Positions 29,164 to 41,189 of a stretch of DNA of 64,000 nt are shown here, one piece after another. Source of the DNA: Antedon bifida (Eukaryota; Echinodermata; Crinoidea; Comatulida; Antedonidae); contig OY727096.1 in assembly GCA_963402885.1 (NCBI GenBank), forward strand, positions 22,611,820 to 22,675,819, given 5' to 3'. Each line of letters opens with the position of its first letter. Positions within the stretch are counted from its first letter, which is position 1. Position numbers and translations under genes: made by a program. The notes under the pieces were generated by a model that worked only from the letters and a program-made list of their open reading frames with translations, did not search any database and had not been told where the DNA came from.

Positions 29164-32100
29164 GATGATGTACAGAACTTCCTTATTAAACCATGGTAAG
29201 TAAAAGCATAAATTACACAACAGGTTTATTTATGAATCGATATCACATCATTTTACGGTACTAATGATATCTGAAGAAAAAGATAAATATACCATATACT
29301 GTACATCGTTCTCAAATCATATTCAATACATTACCATAAAATGGAATAAACTTAATGACAGTTTAAAAACTGCTAAATCTATATTTATTTTTAGAAAAAA
29401 AAAAGTTAAAAAGGTTTCTAATTTCAAATTATTAATAACACTCATACTTTAAAACAATTTTTTCTGAAATGTTTTTGTTGCTTTGTAGTTGTTCTTGTCA
29501 TCTTTTTCTTTGAGATCCTTGAAATGAAATGAAATCGAAAAACCATATCTGTAAATAATTTTGGTGTGTTTTATTACAAGAAAAAGATAAATATACATAT
29601 CCAATACATTACCATAAAACAGTGATAACTTTATTCCGTTTGCTTTAAAGCCTCTGTCTCAATATTACATCAGTAAGTCTGACTTAATCACACGTTAAGA
29701 ATGGAACATGTCAGAATTGCCAAGTTTAGGATTAATGACTTCTGTTTTGACTATATAAATTGTAGAGGAAGCTAGTTTTCATATTATGCCTACCACATGT
29801 TCTTTTGGTTACTTCATCTCCTTTGAGAGTGGCTATCATATTTGATTGATTATTACCTGAGTTTTTGAAGGTTGTTTAGGGAGTTCTAGTTTATGATTAA
29901 TCTAACATAGTTTTTTTTTGTTTAATGGTTTTTGGTATTAAAACGCCTTATGCTGGTGTGATACATATACCAGTTGCAGAGGTGTAGAATCCCATGAGGA
30001 ATTCGGTAGACATGTGCGTCATGTTCACCCTAGTCCTCTAACCCCTTTCTATAATCATTGAGGTAACATTATGATGAGAAAATAACCCAAAGTTGACTCG
30101 ATTATTATTTAATTTTTACACTGTTAATGCGTCATGTTTGCGTGGTCAATTTACGTTGATTTTAATAATAGAAGTCATAAAAATACTTGTATTAAATATT
30201 AAACATTCCTAAATTTACAAGGATTGACGACTATGGTTTATGTTATACATTCCCAAAGAAACACTATTTCTATGTCAGTATTGGCAGAACCTCCAGCGGG
30301 TTAACGTCTATGAGTGCTCACTGGTTAAGGGAGAGCTTAAAGGACCCCAGAGCATGAGCTATGCAATGCAACTACCCAGCATTAGATCACTAAAGTAAAT
30401 CAGGGGCCTCTTCTCCTGCATTACACCACTTGGAAGACCTTCATGAGCTAACAAAGTTTCCCTTGAATATGGATGTCCCAAAGGAGGGGTTTACTGCATT
30501 TTTATGTAATATATAAAAACATTTCATGTCAGAAAACATTTTTATTAACTGGTATGTTTAATTTATGTATGTAAATGTTGGTAAAACACTCAAGTGTTAT
30601 TTGAGTTACACAAAATTATGGAGTTGTCGTGAAGTAATGAGAGTTCCTTTTTGAACAATTATGCAATAATGTTGTAGACACCTGTGAATATAGGAATTTA
30701 ACAGTATTAAAATTGATAAAATGAGTATACTGCCCTCTTGTATTTGTTGTGGCGAGTTGACCTGAAGATATTGTATTGCATAAAGTAATAAGTGACCAAA
30801 CTGAGTTTGGTGTTGAATTCTATGTTGAATGAAATTAGAGAGATGGCCACCATCACTGACAATTCTTCATGTTTTTTGTAACAAATTGTTCAGACAAAAA
30901 GTTATTAAAACTTGACTAGTATCAAAAAAGTAATAAAAACTCCTTTATTTGTTCAAAATACAGATATACTAAAACAATGCTTAGTTGCCAAATCATTGTT
31001 TCTTTATTTTCAGTGCGAAAAAATTAATAAGTGAGTGTTTTGTAGCTTTTAAGCAAACAAACAATTTCTATCAAGTTTAAAAAAAAAATAAGAAGGGGAT
31101 GAAGAGGAACTAGAATTTGCCTTTATAAAATGTACTTTTTTCCTATAATCTCTTATAATTTCTTTTTTTTAAATTGCATAATTTGAAACCTGACTTGTGA
31201 TCAACATGTGTTACATCTTTACATTAGTTTTGTGATGTCAATGAAACTAAACTTCAACTAACAATAACACCCTATTCCTCAGAGATACAAACTTTGTTAG
31301 TTTCAGTTCCGCACATCTACTTCATCCATGAAAAAATGTAACAGTTGTATAACAATATATATACAGTATAACAATATATATACAGTATAAGGACACCCCT
31401 ATTAAGAGAACAATTGCCTGTGGAATGAATTATACTATGGCCAACCCATATTCTGGGGACACTTTGTTTGGACCTGAGGATGTGTCCCCTTTATAGGGAT
31501 TCTATTATAATGTGAATATTAGTGTACAATATTATAGTGTACAGTATTTATAGTATACAGTATTTATAGTATACAGTTATTGAATTAATGTTCCACAACC
31601 ACAAAACCAAAACACACCCCATCCATCCACTTCCAAAGTAGAGAGGGGATGGGGTGTTATGGGGAAGGTGATTTGCAGTTTTAAAGTGTCTAGACACTCA
31701 AACCTGTCTCCAGTGGATTAATTGTGTATGTAATTGATGGTTAAAATCTGGTAGAAGATTACATGATGTTTCTTGGAAGACCAATAGAAATGAATGAATT
31801 CCAGGATGTTTAGTTTGAATATGTCCTGTGATCACCACATAAAAGGATACAGTGGTGTACATAATAGAATTTGAGACCTTGATAAATTATGCCATTAAGA
31901 AACTGTTTAAATTATTGCGTACCTGTCAACTCTATGCGTTTCCTGAAGTCTTTAAAATCAATGCTTAATCATTATGTTGACAATATAACAAATGTAGTTA
32001 AATTATTGGCAATGGCATCCTTAAACAAGTGTTGGCAGGATCGTATGTGTGTTTGAAATATTGACTGAGCTCTTTACAGCCCTATGACCAACAAGAAGCT

Positions 32101-35100
32101 AAGCCTGAATCTGCATCGTGTCACTTTTATCGTCCAACTTTGCCACTTACCAACAGTACAATTCAATTCAATTCAACTAAACATTTATTTCTTCCTTCAA
32201 TAAAATTAGGTAATCATAACAAATTCAAGTAAAATATCAATCAATTGATGAAACAAAAAAAGTACAGAGAACATCATCAAACCTGTAATTAATTATTTAA
32301 ATGTCACAAAAATAGGAACTTCAGTCCCCACAGGGATCTGGTTATAAGCGCACAGCCCCAGCTAATAAGTTGATCTGGGCCTCCGTGGTTAAAATAAAGT
32401 TGAATTAAATTTATAAATATAATAAAATAATAATAAATACATATTAAATGTTTACTCTTTGATTTCAAATAATGTGATGTTTAAGGATAGCCCAACCCAA
32501 TCCATTGTTCATTAAACCCACCTTCAAGTTCATTACATAACATCCATGGACCACAAACTGTATTTACATCATTATGTCCCAAGGTTACAAGTATATGAGT
32601 CAAAAGCAATTTACGATGTTTACAACTTGTGGTGTATGACTACTTCAGAATATTTACAACTCATTTTCCTGTTGTTTTAAAAGCTTTACTCACAGGTAAC
32701 TATTTCCTTCATGCCTACAGGCAGATCCAGGTAGGGGAAAACAAAGGGAGGGGAGGGGGAATGGGGAGTTTAAAAGAAAGGGAGGGGAGGGGTGGGGAAT
32801 GCCAGATCTAGGTAGGGGTAAAACAAAGGGAGATATAGGGAGGGACCGTGTTAGATCCAGGTAGGGAAAAACAAAGGGAGGGGAGGGGGAATGGGGAGTT
32901 TAAAAGAAAGGGAGGGGAGGGGTGGGGAATGCCAGATCCAGGTAGGGATAAAACAACGGGAGGTGTAGGGAAGGGACCATGTTAGATCCAGGTAGGGAAA
33001 AACAAAGGGGGGGGGAGGAGGGCTGTAAGGAGGGGATTATGTTGCAAAAAAAAAAAAGTAAATGAAGTGCTAACCCTATGTCCTATGACAACTGTATAAA
33101 TCCTTTTTTTAACATTTAGCCCTGACAAAGCAAAGGAAATAGGAAGGAGTTTTCCAAAAGCTTGGCATGTCTGCCTGATTTATTTTATGGTTTTGATTTA
33201 CATATTTGCTTATCTTATTTGAATCTCCATTTTCCATTAAATTGCCTTTGAATTTAATTTCTTTAACATATACTTTGTATAATATTATAACTATAACAGT
33301 ATAACAGTATTACACATTCAAATTAATCCTTATCAACGAAATAGTTTTTTGTTCTTGATGATCTTTATATGCAATTTTTCTTAAAATCGCAGAACTACGT
33401 CTCTGTCAACACTTTCATGTTTTAAACTGAAGTTTAAGTTGATTTATTTGCCTTTACAATTCCATAACATGACATACCTAAAAAGCATAGCGTGTTATCA
33501 AGCCAGAAATATAACACTTCTACGGTTCATGCTATCACCTAAGACCCCAAGACATTATGCTATTTTCCCTTAATATTTCACAATTCAACATTCCAATTTT
33601 TGCTTTTTTTCACACCGGAACCAGAAAATGAGAAAAGTCTGGGAATATCTAATTTTCAGACATGCATTTTAATCATTATAACTCATTTATACCAAGGGTA
33701 CAAATTTGTTTAGAATACTGTAATAATAACAGTATTATGGATTTATTATTTTATCCATTCATTTGTATGAATGATATCTCCTTTCATACCGGAACCAGAA
33801 AAAAGAGAAGTTTATCTGGCGATATCTACATTTCAGACATGCATTTTAACCATTACAAGTTCATTCATACCATGGAGGTATAAAAATTATTATTATACCT
33901 CCATGTTCATACTGAGGCTACAACTTTTTACCTTACCATGATAATAATAACAGGACTGATTTATTATTTATCCATCTGTGTGGACGATGATCTCATCGTT
34001 TATGGCATGCCCATAATTTGAAAGAAAAATGAAAAATAATTAAATGTCAATTTGTGGTAATTACCATTTAAACCGTTTTATTATATTCCTATCAGACATT
34101 TTAAATCCTTTAAAGTACTGGATACTATAAAAGGGAAGTGGCCAAGATGGACATACAGTTTAAAGTTATCCTTCTTATTGTAGTGATTTGTTAGGGTGAC
34201 TTAAACTAGATAGAATATTAACCACACTTTAAACTCAGACAAGATCAATCCAGTGGTGTGAATCTCAGGGCATTAACTCATCAAAAATATATTTCTTTTC
34301 AAATGATTGAAGCATATTTAATTCTATATCAGATTTAGAATGTAATCCTAAAAAATAAGTGTAGAAAGTTGGTTTAAATGTTCTTAATTCTGGCTATTTT
34401 GTTTAGATTGTTAATTTTCCCCAAGATGAATTTTTGTTCATTTTATATGTGTTATTACCCTAAAATGTCCACATCCAGCAAAATCAATTTGAGGTACCAC
34501 TTTTCCCAGGTTTTAAACTTTAACTACTACACTATGACTCTTTGCCTACTAACAGTAGCCTACCCATAAACCCTTGGAAGAGCCAGTAGACAACATTTAT
34601 TTGTGCTTTTGTGAACCTCTAGTCTTTGGAGGAGATGGAGAATAGGACCTAATATTTTATTTCTTTCATTCATAATAATTATATGAAATGTATCTAAAAA
34701 CAGTTGACATGTCAATAAGCTTACAGCATTTTTATTGAAATTATTTTTTCACTAATTGTTAAATTAATAAACTTGACAATATCATTTATTTAGTATGAAT
34801 AATTATTAAGAATTGAAATATATACATACGTGTATTTTACAGCATTCTAATTGTGTGGCCTACTACTAAAATTAAAAGATTGCTGAAATTAAGTGTGCGT
34901 GAAAATATCTTTCATTATTTAAAGTCAGTGCACTTAATTAACTTTGAAATCAAGAACCAAAGTCAACTTCATGTTTGTTCCACTTGTGTGACTTTCTAAG
35001 ACATTTTAAATAAAAGTCAGATATAAAAAAAACTAAGTAAATATTTTGTTACTTATGCCCAGAGGTTCTTAAGTAAATAATTCATCAATAAGTACAGTTT

Positions 35101-36914
35101 AGTAGATGAGTTTTTCAATTTTTTCTGGGTGTTAAATTGTAAACAATTTATTTGTATTGAATTGCAGTACAGTTTTTTCCATATTCTGACATACAAGTTT
35201 GTGTATAAATAATGTTACAATTTACATTTTTCTTGTTATACATTTATATTTATTAATAGTGTTTGAACAAAATTTGGTTGGAGGAAGAGGAAGATTGTTT
35301 TGTCTTGTTACCTATACCTAATTTGTTTACCTTTCTTTCTGCAATACATATTGTTTAATCTTGTATGTTTTATTATTTTCCCTCCTTATTTATGTGTTTT
35401 GTCTGTACTATACTCTATTTCATGGATGTACTGTTTAATACCAAATATACCATCATTTGTTTACCAATTGCCACTAGTCTATGGGCCTGTTTCTGCTGCA
35501 ACTGCTCAAAATACGGTATAAAAATACGGTATAAAATACGGTATTTTTTATACCGTATTTTTTAGTACCCCGTTTCTGCTAACAATACTTCTTGGGTGGT
35601 CGTGTTAAATTTCATCTTTTTTACCCAAATTGCCATTCATTTATTTGATCGATAATTAAAAGTCGCAATAAAGGAAGTTTTACGTCTCACTTTCAACAGC
35701 CTAGCCCTAGTGATAGAGATGTTGTGAGAGCACAGAAAACATCGTAATGGGGACAATTAATTCGTTCCCTCCCCGAGTTATTGTATTTTGCAATGTTGTA
35801 CTGCTTTCGCAGGCTCTTCAGCTTTGAGTTTACTTGCTTTGGAGACAAGTTTATTCCATACTCCTGCTTTATTTTTTTAGAAATGTCTTTATAAATGTGG
35901 TTGTCCCTTTTATTACCTTTTAGTTGGTCAGACATTTTAGCTTCCCCACACACATTTATTTAGTAAAACTGTGACGTATTCGCTCCACATTTTCGCCGAA
36001 TATATCTATACATGTGTGTAAAGCAGCTAACAGCGACAGACAATAAAAACACGAATGGTGACCTTTTGTCATGTAAAAAAAAAATACGGTATTTTTTATT
36101 GGCAGCAGAAACGGGTACAAAAAATACGGTATAAATTTGTAAATACCGTATTTTATCCACAAATTTTGTGGGGAAAATACGGTATACAAAATACGGTATA
36201 TTTTTTATGAGCGCAGTTTCTGCTGCCAAAAATATACCGTATATATACGGTATTCAAAAAATACCGTATAATATACGGTATTTAGTTGGCAGCAGAAACA
36301 GGGCCTATGACATGAATATATATATTTAATTTAAAGCTCTATCTACACTAATAAGTCACTATCATTATTATTATTATTATTTATTCAGGCAAAAGATACA
36401 TTTTACAAAATATAACACAAATCAACAAATTAAACAAACACGACGTAAGAATAAAATATAAAATCATAGTCACTAGCTGCCAGGAAAGCACAAAAGCAGC
36501 CTAAGCCACTGTCACCAATTAGGTGTGTACCTCCAACCAGTGAAAACAAAAAAATGTCATGTGCCCATATATGGACATAATGATGTCATATTTTTGTCAA
36601 ACAAGTTTGAGAGTGTAGAGAGAGCTTTAAGTATTATAAAAGCTATTAACTATAGAAGCCTGGTACTCCAATGCACTACCCCTTTAATATTCTTTCTTTT
36701 GTAATTAAATTAGAACAGCTTATGAATTGGCTATGTTTACTTGGTTTATTATTATTTCCCTGTAAAGTAATTATATATCAATGTCACTAGAGATTGCATT
36801 GAAGATAAAGATTTAATTCTTTATTTCTGTTGTTATACTTGATTGTTGATAACTTTTCTTTCAGACAAACAACTTCGACAGTTGAATGGAGAAAAATCCC
36901 AAGTTACATATAGA
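29164..36914 (+). CDS. Candidate start of an unidentified gene (two short exons)
   Basis: A 32-nt exon 29164-29195 (TTTCAG acceptor, CCATG|GTAAGT donor) carries ATGATG with A at -3. It joins in frame to 36866-36914 (TTTCTTTCAG acceptor, AGACG|GTGATC donor) to read MMYRTSLLNHDKQLRQLNGE and then KSQVTYR. I do not recognise the protein; the charged, heptad-like pattern suggests a coiled-coil start. The donor after 36914 is weak, and the bases around it resemble repeat sequence near 33985. A stronger donor at 36933 would follow an in-frame stop. No convincing further exon was found to 64000, so if real it has very long introns or runs off the window. Confidence 0.3.
29196..30280. other. AT-rich noncoding stretch with small direct repeats
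   Basis: AAAAAGATAAATATAC followed by CCAATACATTACCATAAAA occurs near 29279 and again near 29580, an imperfect duplication with about 300-bp spacing. Otherwise nothing recognised. Confidence 0.45.
30280..30440. mobile_element. Dispersed repeat (GAGTGCTCACTGGTTAA family)
   Basis: Shares TATGAGTGCTCACTGGTTAA and GCATTACACCACTTGG wording with 61880-62045 (CTATGAGCACTCACTGGCTAA ... GCGTTACACCACTGG). Diverged, non-coding. Confidence 0.5.
31362..31511. mobile_element. CAGTAGAACC-family MITE remnant
   Basis: ATACAGTATAAGGACACCCCTATTAAG near the left edge and GTGTCCCCTTTATAGGGATTCTA at the right match the family termini; core AACCCATATTCTGGGGACACTTTG also fits. Preceded by a duplicated TATAACAATATATATACAG. 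Confidence 0.6.
32155..32440. mobile_element. SINE-like repeat with ATTCA/GAATT-rich ends
   Basis: Starts with repeated ATTCA units (32161), passes through AACTTCAGTCCCCACAGGG and GATCTGGGCCTCCGTGG and ends TTAAAATAAAGTTGAATTAAA. The mirrored ends and unique middle resemble dispersed repeats of marine invertebrates. Confidence 0.45.
32721..33055. repeat. G-rich minisatellite, 131-bp compound unit
   Basis: AGATCCAGGTAGGG recurs at 32723, 32854 and 32985, with AGATC(C/T)AGGTAGGG variants at 32804 and 32934, so the unit is 81+50 bp. Dense GGGAGGGGAGGGG runs could form G-quadruplexes on the plus strand. Confidence 0.9.
33611..33980. repeat. Imperfect tandem duplication of about 170 bp
   Basis: First unit 33611-33780, second 33784-33980. 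Shared anchors: CACCGGAACCAGAAAA / ATACCGGAACCAGAAAA, TTTCAGACATGCATTTTAA, AATAATAACAG and ATTTATTATT...ATCCAT. The second unit carries the 35-bp palindromic insertion. Confidence 0.8.
33864..33912. mobile_element. 35-bp palindromic mini-element with 7-bp target duplication
   Basis: Element 33871-33905: CATGGAGGTATAA, 9-nt spacer, TTATACCTCCATG. Flanked by TTCATAC on both sides (33864-33870, 33906-33912). The tandem sister unit has an uninterrupted site at the matching place (TTTATAC, about 33691), which acts as the empty site. Confidence 0.8.
34020..35479. other. AT-rich noncoding stretch
   Basis: Nothing recognised; the open frames here are T-rich and low in complexity. Confidence 0.4.
35480..36308. 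mobile_element. Harbinger-like non-autonomous element with nested relative
   Basis: Element 35483-36305 (823 bp) has inverted ends GGGCCTGTTTCTGCTG... and ...CAGCAGAAACAGGGCC, flanked by TAT on both sides, a 3-bp duplication as in PIF/Harbinger. A second pair of related ends (GTACCCCGTTTCTGCT at 35567 and AGCAGAAACGGGTAC ending about 36117) and a third fragment (GTTTCTGCTGCC at 36219) indicate insertions of relatives into one another. About a dozen TACCGTA/TACGGTA palindromes crowd both subterminal regions, likely transposase-binding repeats. Confidence 0.75.
35693..35953 (-). pseudogene. MYB/SANT-like (Myb_DNA-bind_4 type) DNA-binding ORF of the Harbinger-like element
   Basis: The frame reads SDQLKGNKRDNHIYKDISKK, then INLSPKQVNSKLKSLRKQYN and on to a Cys-containing end. 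This is the pattern of trihelix MYB/SANT-like domains carried by Harbinger transposons (QLxGxxRNxxxYxxIA...QxxxKxKxLKxxY). The expected first helix (WSEYVTVLLNK) lies just upstream in a neighbouring frame (about 35985-35955) and runs into a stop, so a single-base slip near 35940-35956 separates the two. No ATG opens the long frame itself. No transposase (DDE) ORF is present. Confidence 0.65.
36333..36629. mobile_element. AAGCTCTGTCTACAC-family MITE interrupted by another repeat
   Basis: Left end AAAGCTCTATCTACACTA at 36333 and right part GTGCCCATATATGGACATAATGATGTCAT...GAGAGTGTAGAGAGAGCTTT ending 36629. The middle (about 36360-36545) is a different repeat beginning with an ATT microsatellite and TTATTCAGGCAAAAGATAC. 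Confidence 0.75.
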
Positions 36915-37048
36915 CGGTGATCTCATCGTTTAGGTATGCTTATTGATTGCTTTTTACAATTTAAAAAAATAAAGTATTCTAGGAAATTAATTATCAAGAC
37001 TCTACATTACACAATGTACATCAAATATAGTATCTGAAAAATATTTTA

Positions 37049-37320
37049 TTAAAGATATATTGTCTCTCAAAAACAAAAAATGAAGATGAATAAAATCAGA
37101 CTTTGAATATGCCATTTTGAATATTTAATAAAGTTTTTACTTCTGTAGAAAGAAAATAAACAGATAAACTTAACCAAAGACAATTTTACTATTTTTTGCT
37201 TTAAATTACACTTTTTCAGGTAAATAACTTTTTTAAATCACATTTTTGGTCAAAGTGAATAAATATTATGTGATATAATATATTATTATATATATATATA
37301 TTTAGGGGGACAATCTTTAA
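37049..37320. mobile_element. piggyBac-like MITE with TTAA target sites, copy 1
   Basis: TTAA followed by AGATATATTGTC, and GGGGGACAATCT followed by TTAA. Internal sequence (CAAAGTGAATAAATATTATGTGA; GACTTTGAATATGCCATTTTG) is the reverse complement of matching parts of 41190-41546. Confidence 0.75.
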
Positions 37321-39958
37321 ACTTTTGTTGAACTTATGTTTATCCATGTACAAGTTTAAGAACAGAACAGGAGGGGAAGTGGGGGTTAATTTTTACTTTA
37401 CCATACTGTTTCGATTTGTTGCTTTGATTATTAAGTTCCAGATGTCTTGGGGTGGGAAAAGTTTCCTGTTAGTTGATAGACACCCATATTCCCAAAATTG
37501 GTCAGTTCATGAAACCAAGCCAGTGCTGAGTGTGCAGCCTAGTTGCCCATTGCTGGCCAGCCAGTAGCGCACTATTTTTATAGCTGAGCCTCCATGGCAA
37601 GACCAAGGCAAGTCATTATAAAATTCAATCCCTCCCTAAAAACCCTGATGTTATCAGTGTGAATACAAATAAATGCAGCAATTCTGAAATAATTCTGTTT
37701 CACTTTTCATTGAAAGAAATCTAATCTCCTCCCTTTCTTTATCACTTCTTATTTTTTATATTGTACTTTAACAATGTGTGAAAGTTATGGTATTTTACAT
37801 GCACTGTTTTTTTTATTAGCATATCTTGTATATGGATCTTAATTCCCAAATGAATTGTGATAATTCATTGAACTTTACTTAAACCATTAAGGATTAAGTA
37901 GTAATCCTAAATTAAAGACTGGTATTAATTGAACTAATGCCAAGCAGATTGAGTTTAACTGAGTATGCATCAAAATAGACTATAGAAAACCATTTCTACT
38001 TCTACAAAATCAATATTTCGTCTATTTTCTTATTGATAGTTAATTTACACTAAGACGAAATTATTGATAATTATATAGTTCTTCGATTGTAAACCAGTAA
38101 TTTTAACTTATGTTTCAAGACAACTTTGTCACTATTAAGATACAGTTAATTTTGTTTGGTGGGCGTTGAATAATCATATAAAGTTCTTGATGTATTGGTG
38201 GTTGTGAATCAGATACAGTGGGTATAGTATGTATGTTTCAGTATGCCATGGTGGTATACTAAATAATATCCATTTTGGCCCTCCAAACCGACAATTTGAT
38301 ATGCTTTCTAATGTGTATTGCCAATCGATGACAAGTTAACTTTTAAACATGAGTTACTATATTTAAATACAGTGTATTGTTGACTGTATCATTTATTTAA
38401 TTTTCTTTGTATTACTTTTAAAATGATAAACAGTCAAAATCTCCTTAACATTCCTTACCCATTTACCTAATGTTTGATGTTTTAACTAACGTCATCGTTT
38501 TATTTACGGACACTTTCACTATCATCTCAAGTGGGTGTATGCCATGTTTGTACATACAAACTCATCATTTGTGTACATATATTTATTGTCTTTCCTTACG
38601 ATGCTTATGATGTGAAGCACAATGTTGTAGTTTCTCATGGAGTATTAATTTTGCAACCCACTATTTTCATTACTGTTGTCCGAGGGAACTACTTTAGATA
38701 TTGCCACCCATGTTGGTGCTTTACAAAGATTGATGAATATCTTAAACAAAGAAGAAATACATATTTAATGACTGTAGAAAATAAGGGGGCACAAAGAAAA
38801 TACACAGTCTCATGGGTGGATCTAGAGAGCTATATAAGCACACACTCAACACCCCTCCCCCAACCCCTTTGAAACTTAAATGAAATTATGAACTACTTTT
38901 AATATCTATTTTTTTTACAGATTATTAATATTTTGTTAGCGCTCTCCCCGTATATCCTGGATCCGTCCCTTAAAGTAAATTTACACACATCTTTCATACA
39001 TTTATTTATTCCCTTTTTATTTTAACCGCATACTCCCTTTATATTGTTTTTATATCACAAAATTAGATGCTAGACTACGAGTTGAATTTCCCTTTTTTTC
39101 AAAATTCTTGCTTCTGTCCTGATAACATTCAGACTTTTTAGTTTAAAAAAAAACTTCATCATCATACCACTAATACCACATCATAACCCCAGAAACAAAT
39201 GTAGGACAGGTTGCAACATTTTGATTTATCTCACAACATAAAATTTGGTTGAACGATTAAATATATAATAGTATTATTTCTAAATGAAATATTACATATT
39301 ACAATTGGCTGACACAATGTATATTATTATGATCAAAAATGCTTATCAACAAGTTGTTTTTCAAATATAGTTTATGAAGGTATGTTTTTACTGGTGTCAA
39401 ATGATTTAAGTATTTTCTGGAATGCTTAGCACTCACGTAGGTACTTAGTATACACGTAGACCATTTTATATTTAACCTCCATAGGTATGCAACATAGAAA
39501 TTCAATTTTAGATGTCTTTGCAATGTCTACAAACATACTCAGAGATACCTTACTTTTTTTTTTTGGACAGTGCCTAGTAATGAATTACTGTTGATTATTT
39601 CAGTTAGTGCTTTGTGTGAGTTGTTAAGTTGAATTGTTAAGATTTTATAAACTGTAAAAGACTGTTTCATTTGCTATATAGAAACACAAAGGCGTAATCC
39701 TCCACCTCACAATCATGTGTACCTTACCCATTCACTTTGACTCCTTTCAAATTTTCATTTGTTTAAATAAGAATACGTACAATAACGATAAAGAATAGAC
39801 TGCTATAGAAATAGATATCCACTTATTATTCACCTAATACCTTACTGGTCGTTCACCCTAATATTAATATACTAAATCCTATCATATTGATCATCAATGG
39901 TGTTAGATCATTGCTTTGCTTGGTTGCCAAGGCATAAAAATGCGCATATATACTAAAT
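37321..39958. other. Noncoding stretch with old repeat debris
   Basis: No exon recognised. The open frame 38531-38872 ends in a C-rich tail (ACACCCCTCCCCCAACCCC) typical of repeat junctions, matched by GGATCCGTCCCTTA near 38957. The rest is AT-rich. Confidence 0.4.
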
Positions 39959-40087
39959 TCTCAATCAAACTTTATGTGACAAAAAAATGTGATGTGCCTA
40001 TATATAGACATGATGATGTCATATCAATACCATATTTGGGCACATCACACTTTTTTTGTCAAACTAGTTTTGATAGATAGAGCTTTA
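39959..40087. mobile_element. AAGCTCTGTCTACAC-family MITE, left-truncated copy
   Basis: Begins inside the left arm (ATCAAACTTTATGTGACAAAA), keeps GATGTGCCTATATATAGACATGATGATGTCATATCA and ends TTTGATAGATAGAGCTTTA. Confidence 0.8.
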
Positions 40088-40864
40088 CAGTGCTGGGTAG
40101 GCTCATAGTGACTTTTTAATACATAATACGGTATATTAAATAGACCTATAACAATCGTTGGTGATGTCAAGAAGCAACACTAACCTGACTACAGACTACA
40201 AGTGACTACGCATGTGGAATGTTTATTAACAAGATTACAATTAAATTACATCTTCTAATAGCTGAATTCTCTAGCCTTACAGTACAAACGTGTACCTAAA
40301 ACATCTAAATGAAAGTTAAAATTATGTGTTCTGTGGAACCAACCAAAATGCATGCAAAATACATCTCTACAAGATGCATGTTTATGTCAAACCACTACAC
40401 AGTTAGTGTCACATTGTGGCGTCACTAACGACAGACCTTCAATTAAAGAAATAAGAGGAGAGCACTCGATAGCTCCCGTCAAATTTTCACTGAGCTCGAT
40501 TTAAAAAATAAATGTTTTTTAAACTAAGGAGCACGGAGCGATCATGCTCCTTTTAAGTGAAGGTCTGTAACGATATGAAAATTGAGCAGTTGATTTTTTG
40601 AAATTATGGTATTTTAAATAATTGATTGATCTGCCCATACCTTTTGAAACATTTATGTCCCTTTAAACATTTATGAAGATCAGGTGACTGCGGTTTTATT
40701 TCCATTTCCTCTTTCTTTCCTCTTCCTCTCATACCTATCCACTCACAGCCAATCAAAACAAGTTATTTTACATTATCATATTTTGCTGGTATCATAATAA
40801 TTTTAATACAATATAGTAAATAAACATTTTATATTGGAGTTGCTGTTTAGTAATTTTGTTTTTT

Positions 40865-40934
40865 TAAGCTCTGTCTACACTATCAAACTCATTTTGTTTG
40901 TCCCATAAAGTTTGATAGTGTAGACAGAGCTTTA
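40865..40934. mobile_element. AAGCTCTGTCTACAC-family MITE, 70-bp terminal-only copy
   Basis: TAAGCTCTGTCTACACTATCAAACT and AGTTTGATAGTGTAGACAGAGCTTTA almost meet, with only about 18 nt between, so the core is deleted. It would fold as a near-perfect hairpin. Confidence 0.85.
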
Positions 40935-41189
40935 TGTTATTCATGGGACTGTAGTTACATGGGACTGCTGACTCTTGTAGCTACAGTAATCGTATTACTT
41001 TAGCAGTCCCTGACCAATTCATCTTTGTACATTGTATATTATGTTTTGTTGGTCAAATAAATAAATGAAATGAAATGAAATAAATGATTGAAGTTCATAG
41101 GTCTAAATTAGAAAATATAAATATCCTATAGGTTTATATTATAAATCCTGTGGGCAGTTTAATTTGTGGGAAAGTTAATAAACAGATAG

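Noticed and set aside
31014-31032. Micro-exon candidate after TTTATTTTCAG with a GTGAGT donor
   Set aside because: About 17 nt long; including it would break the frame of the candidate 29.2/36.9-kb exons.
38531-38872. 113-codon open frame
   Set aside because: No domain recognised and it ends in C-rich repeat-junction sequence.
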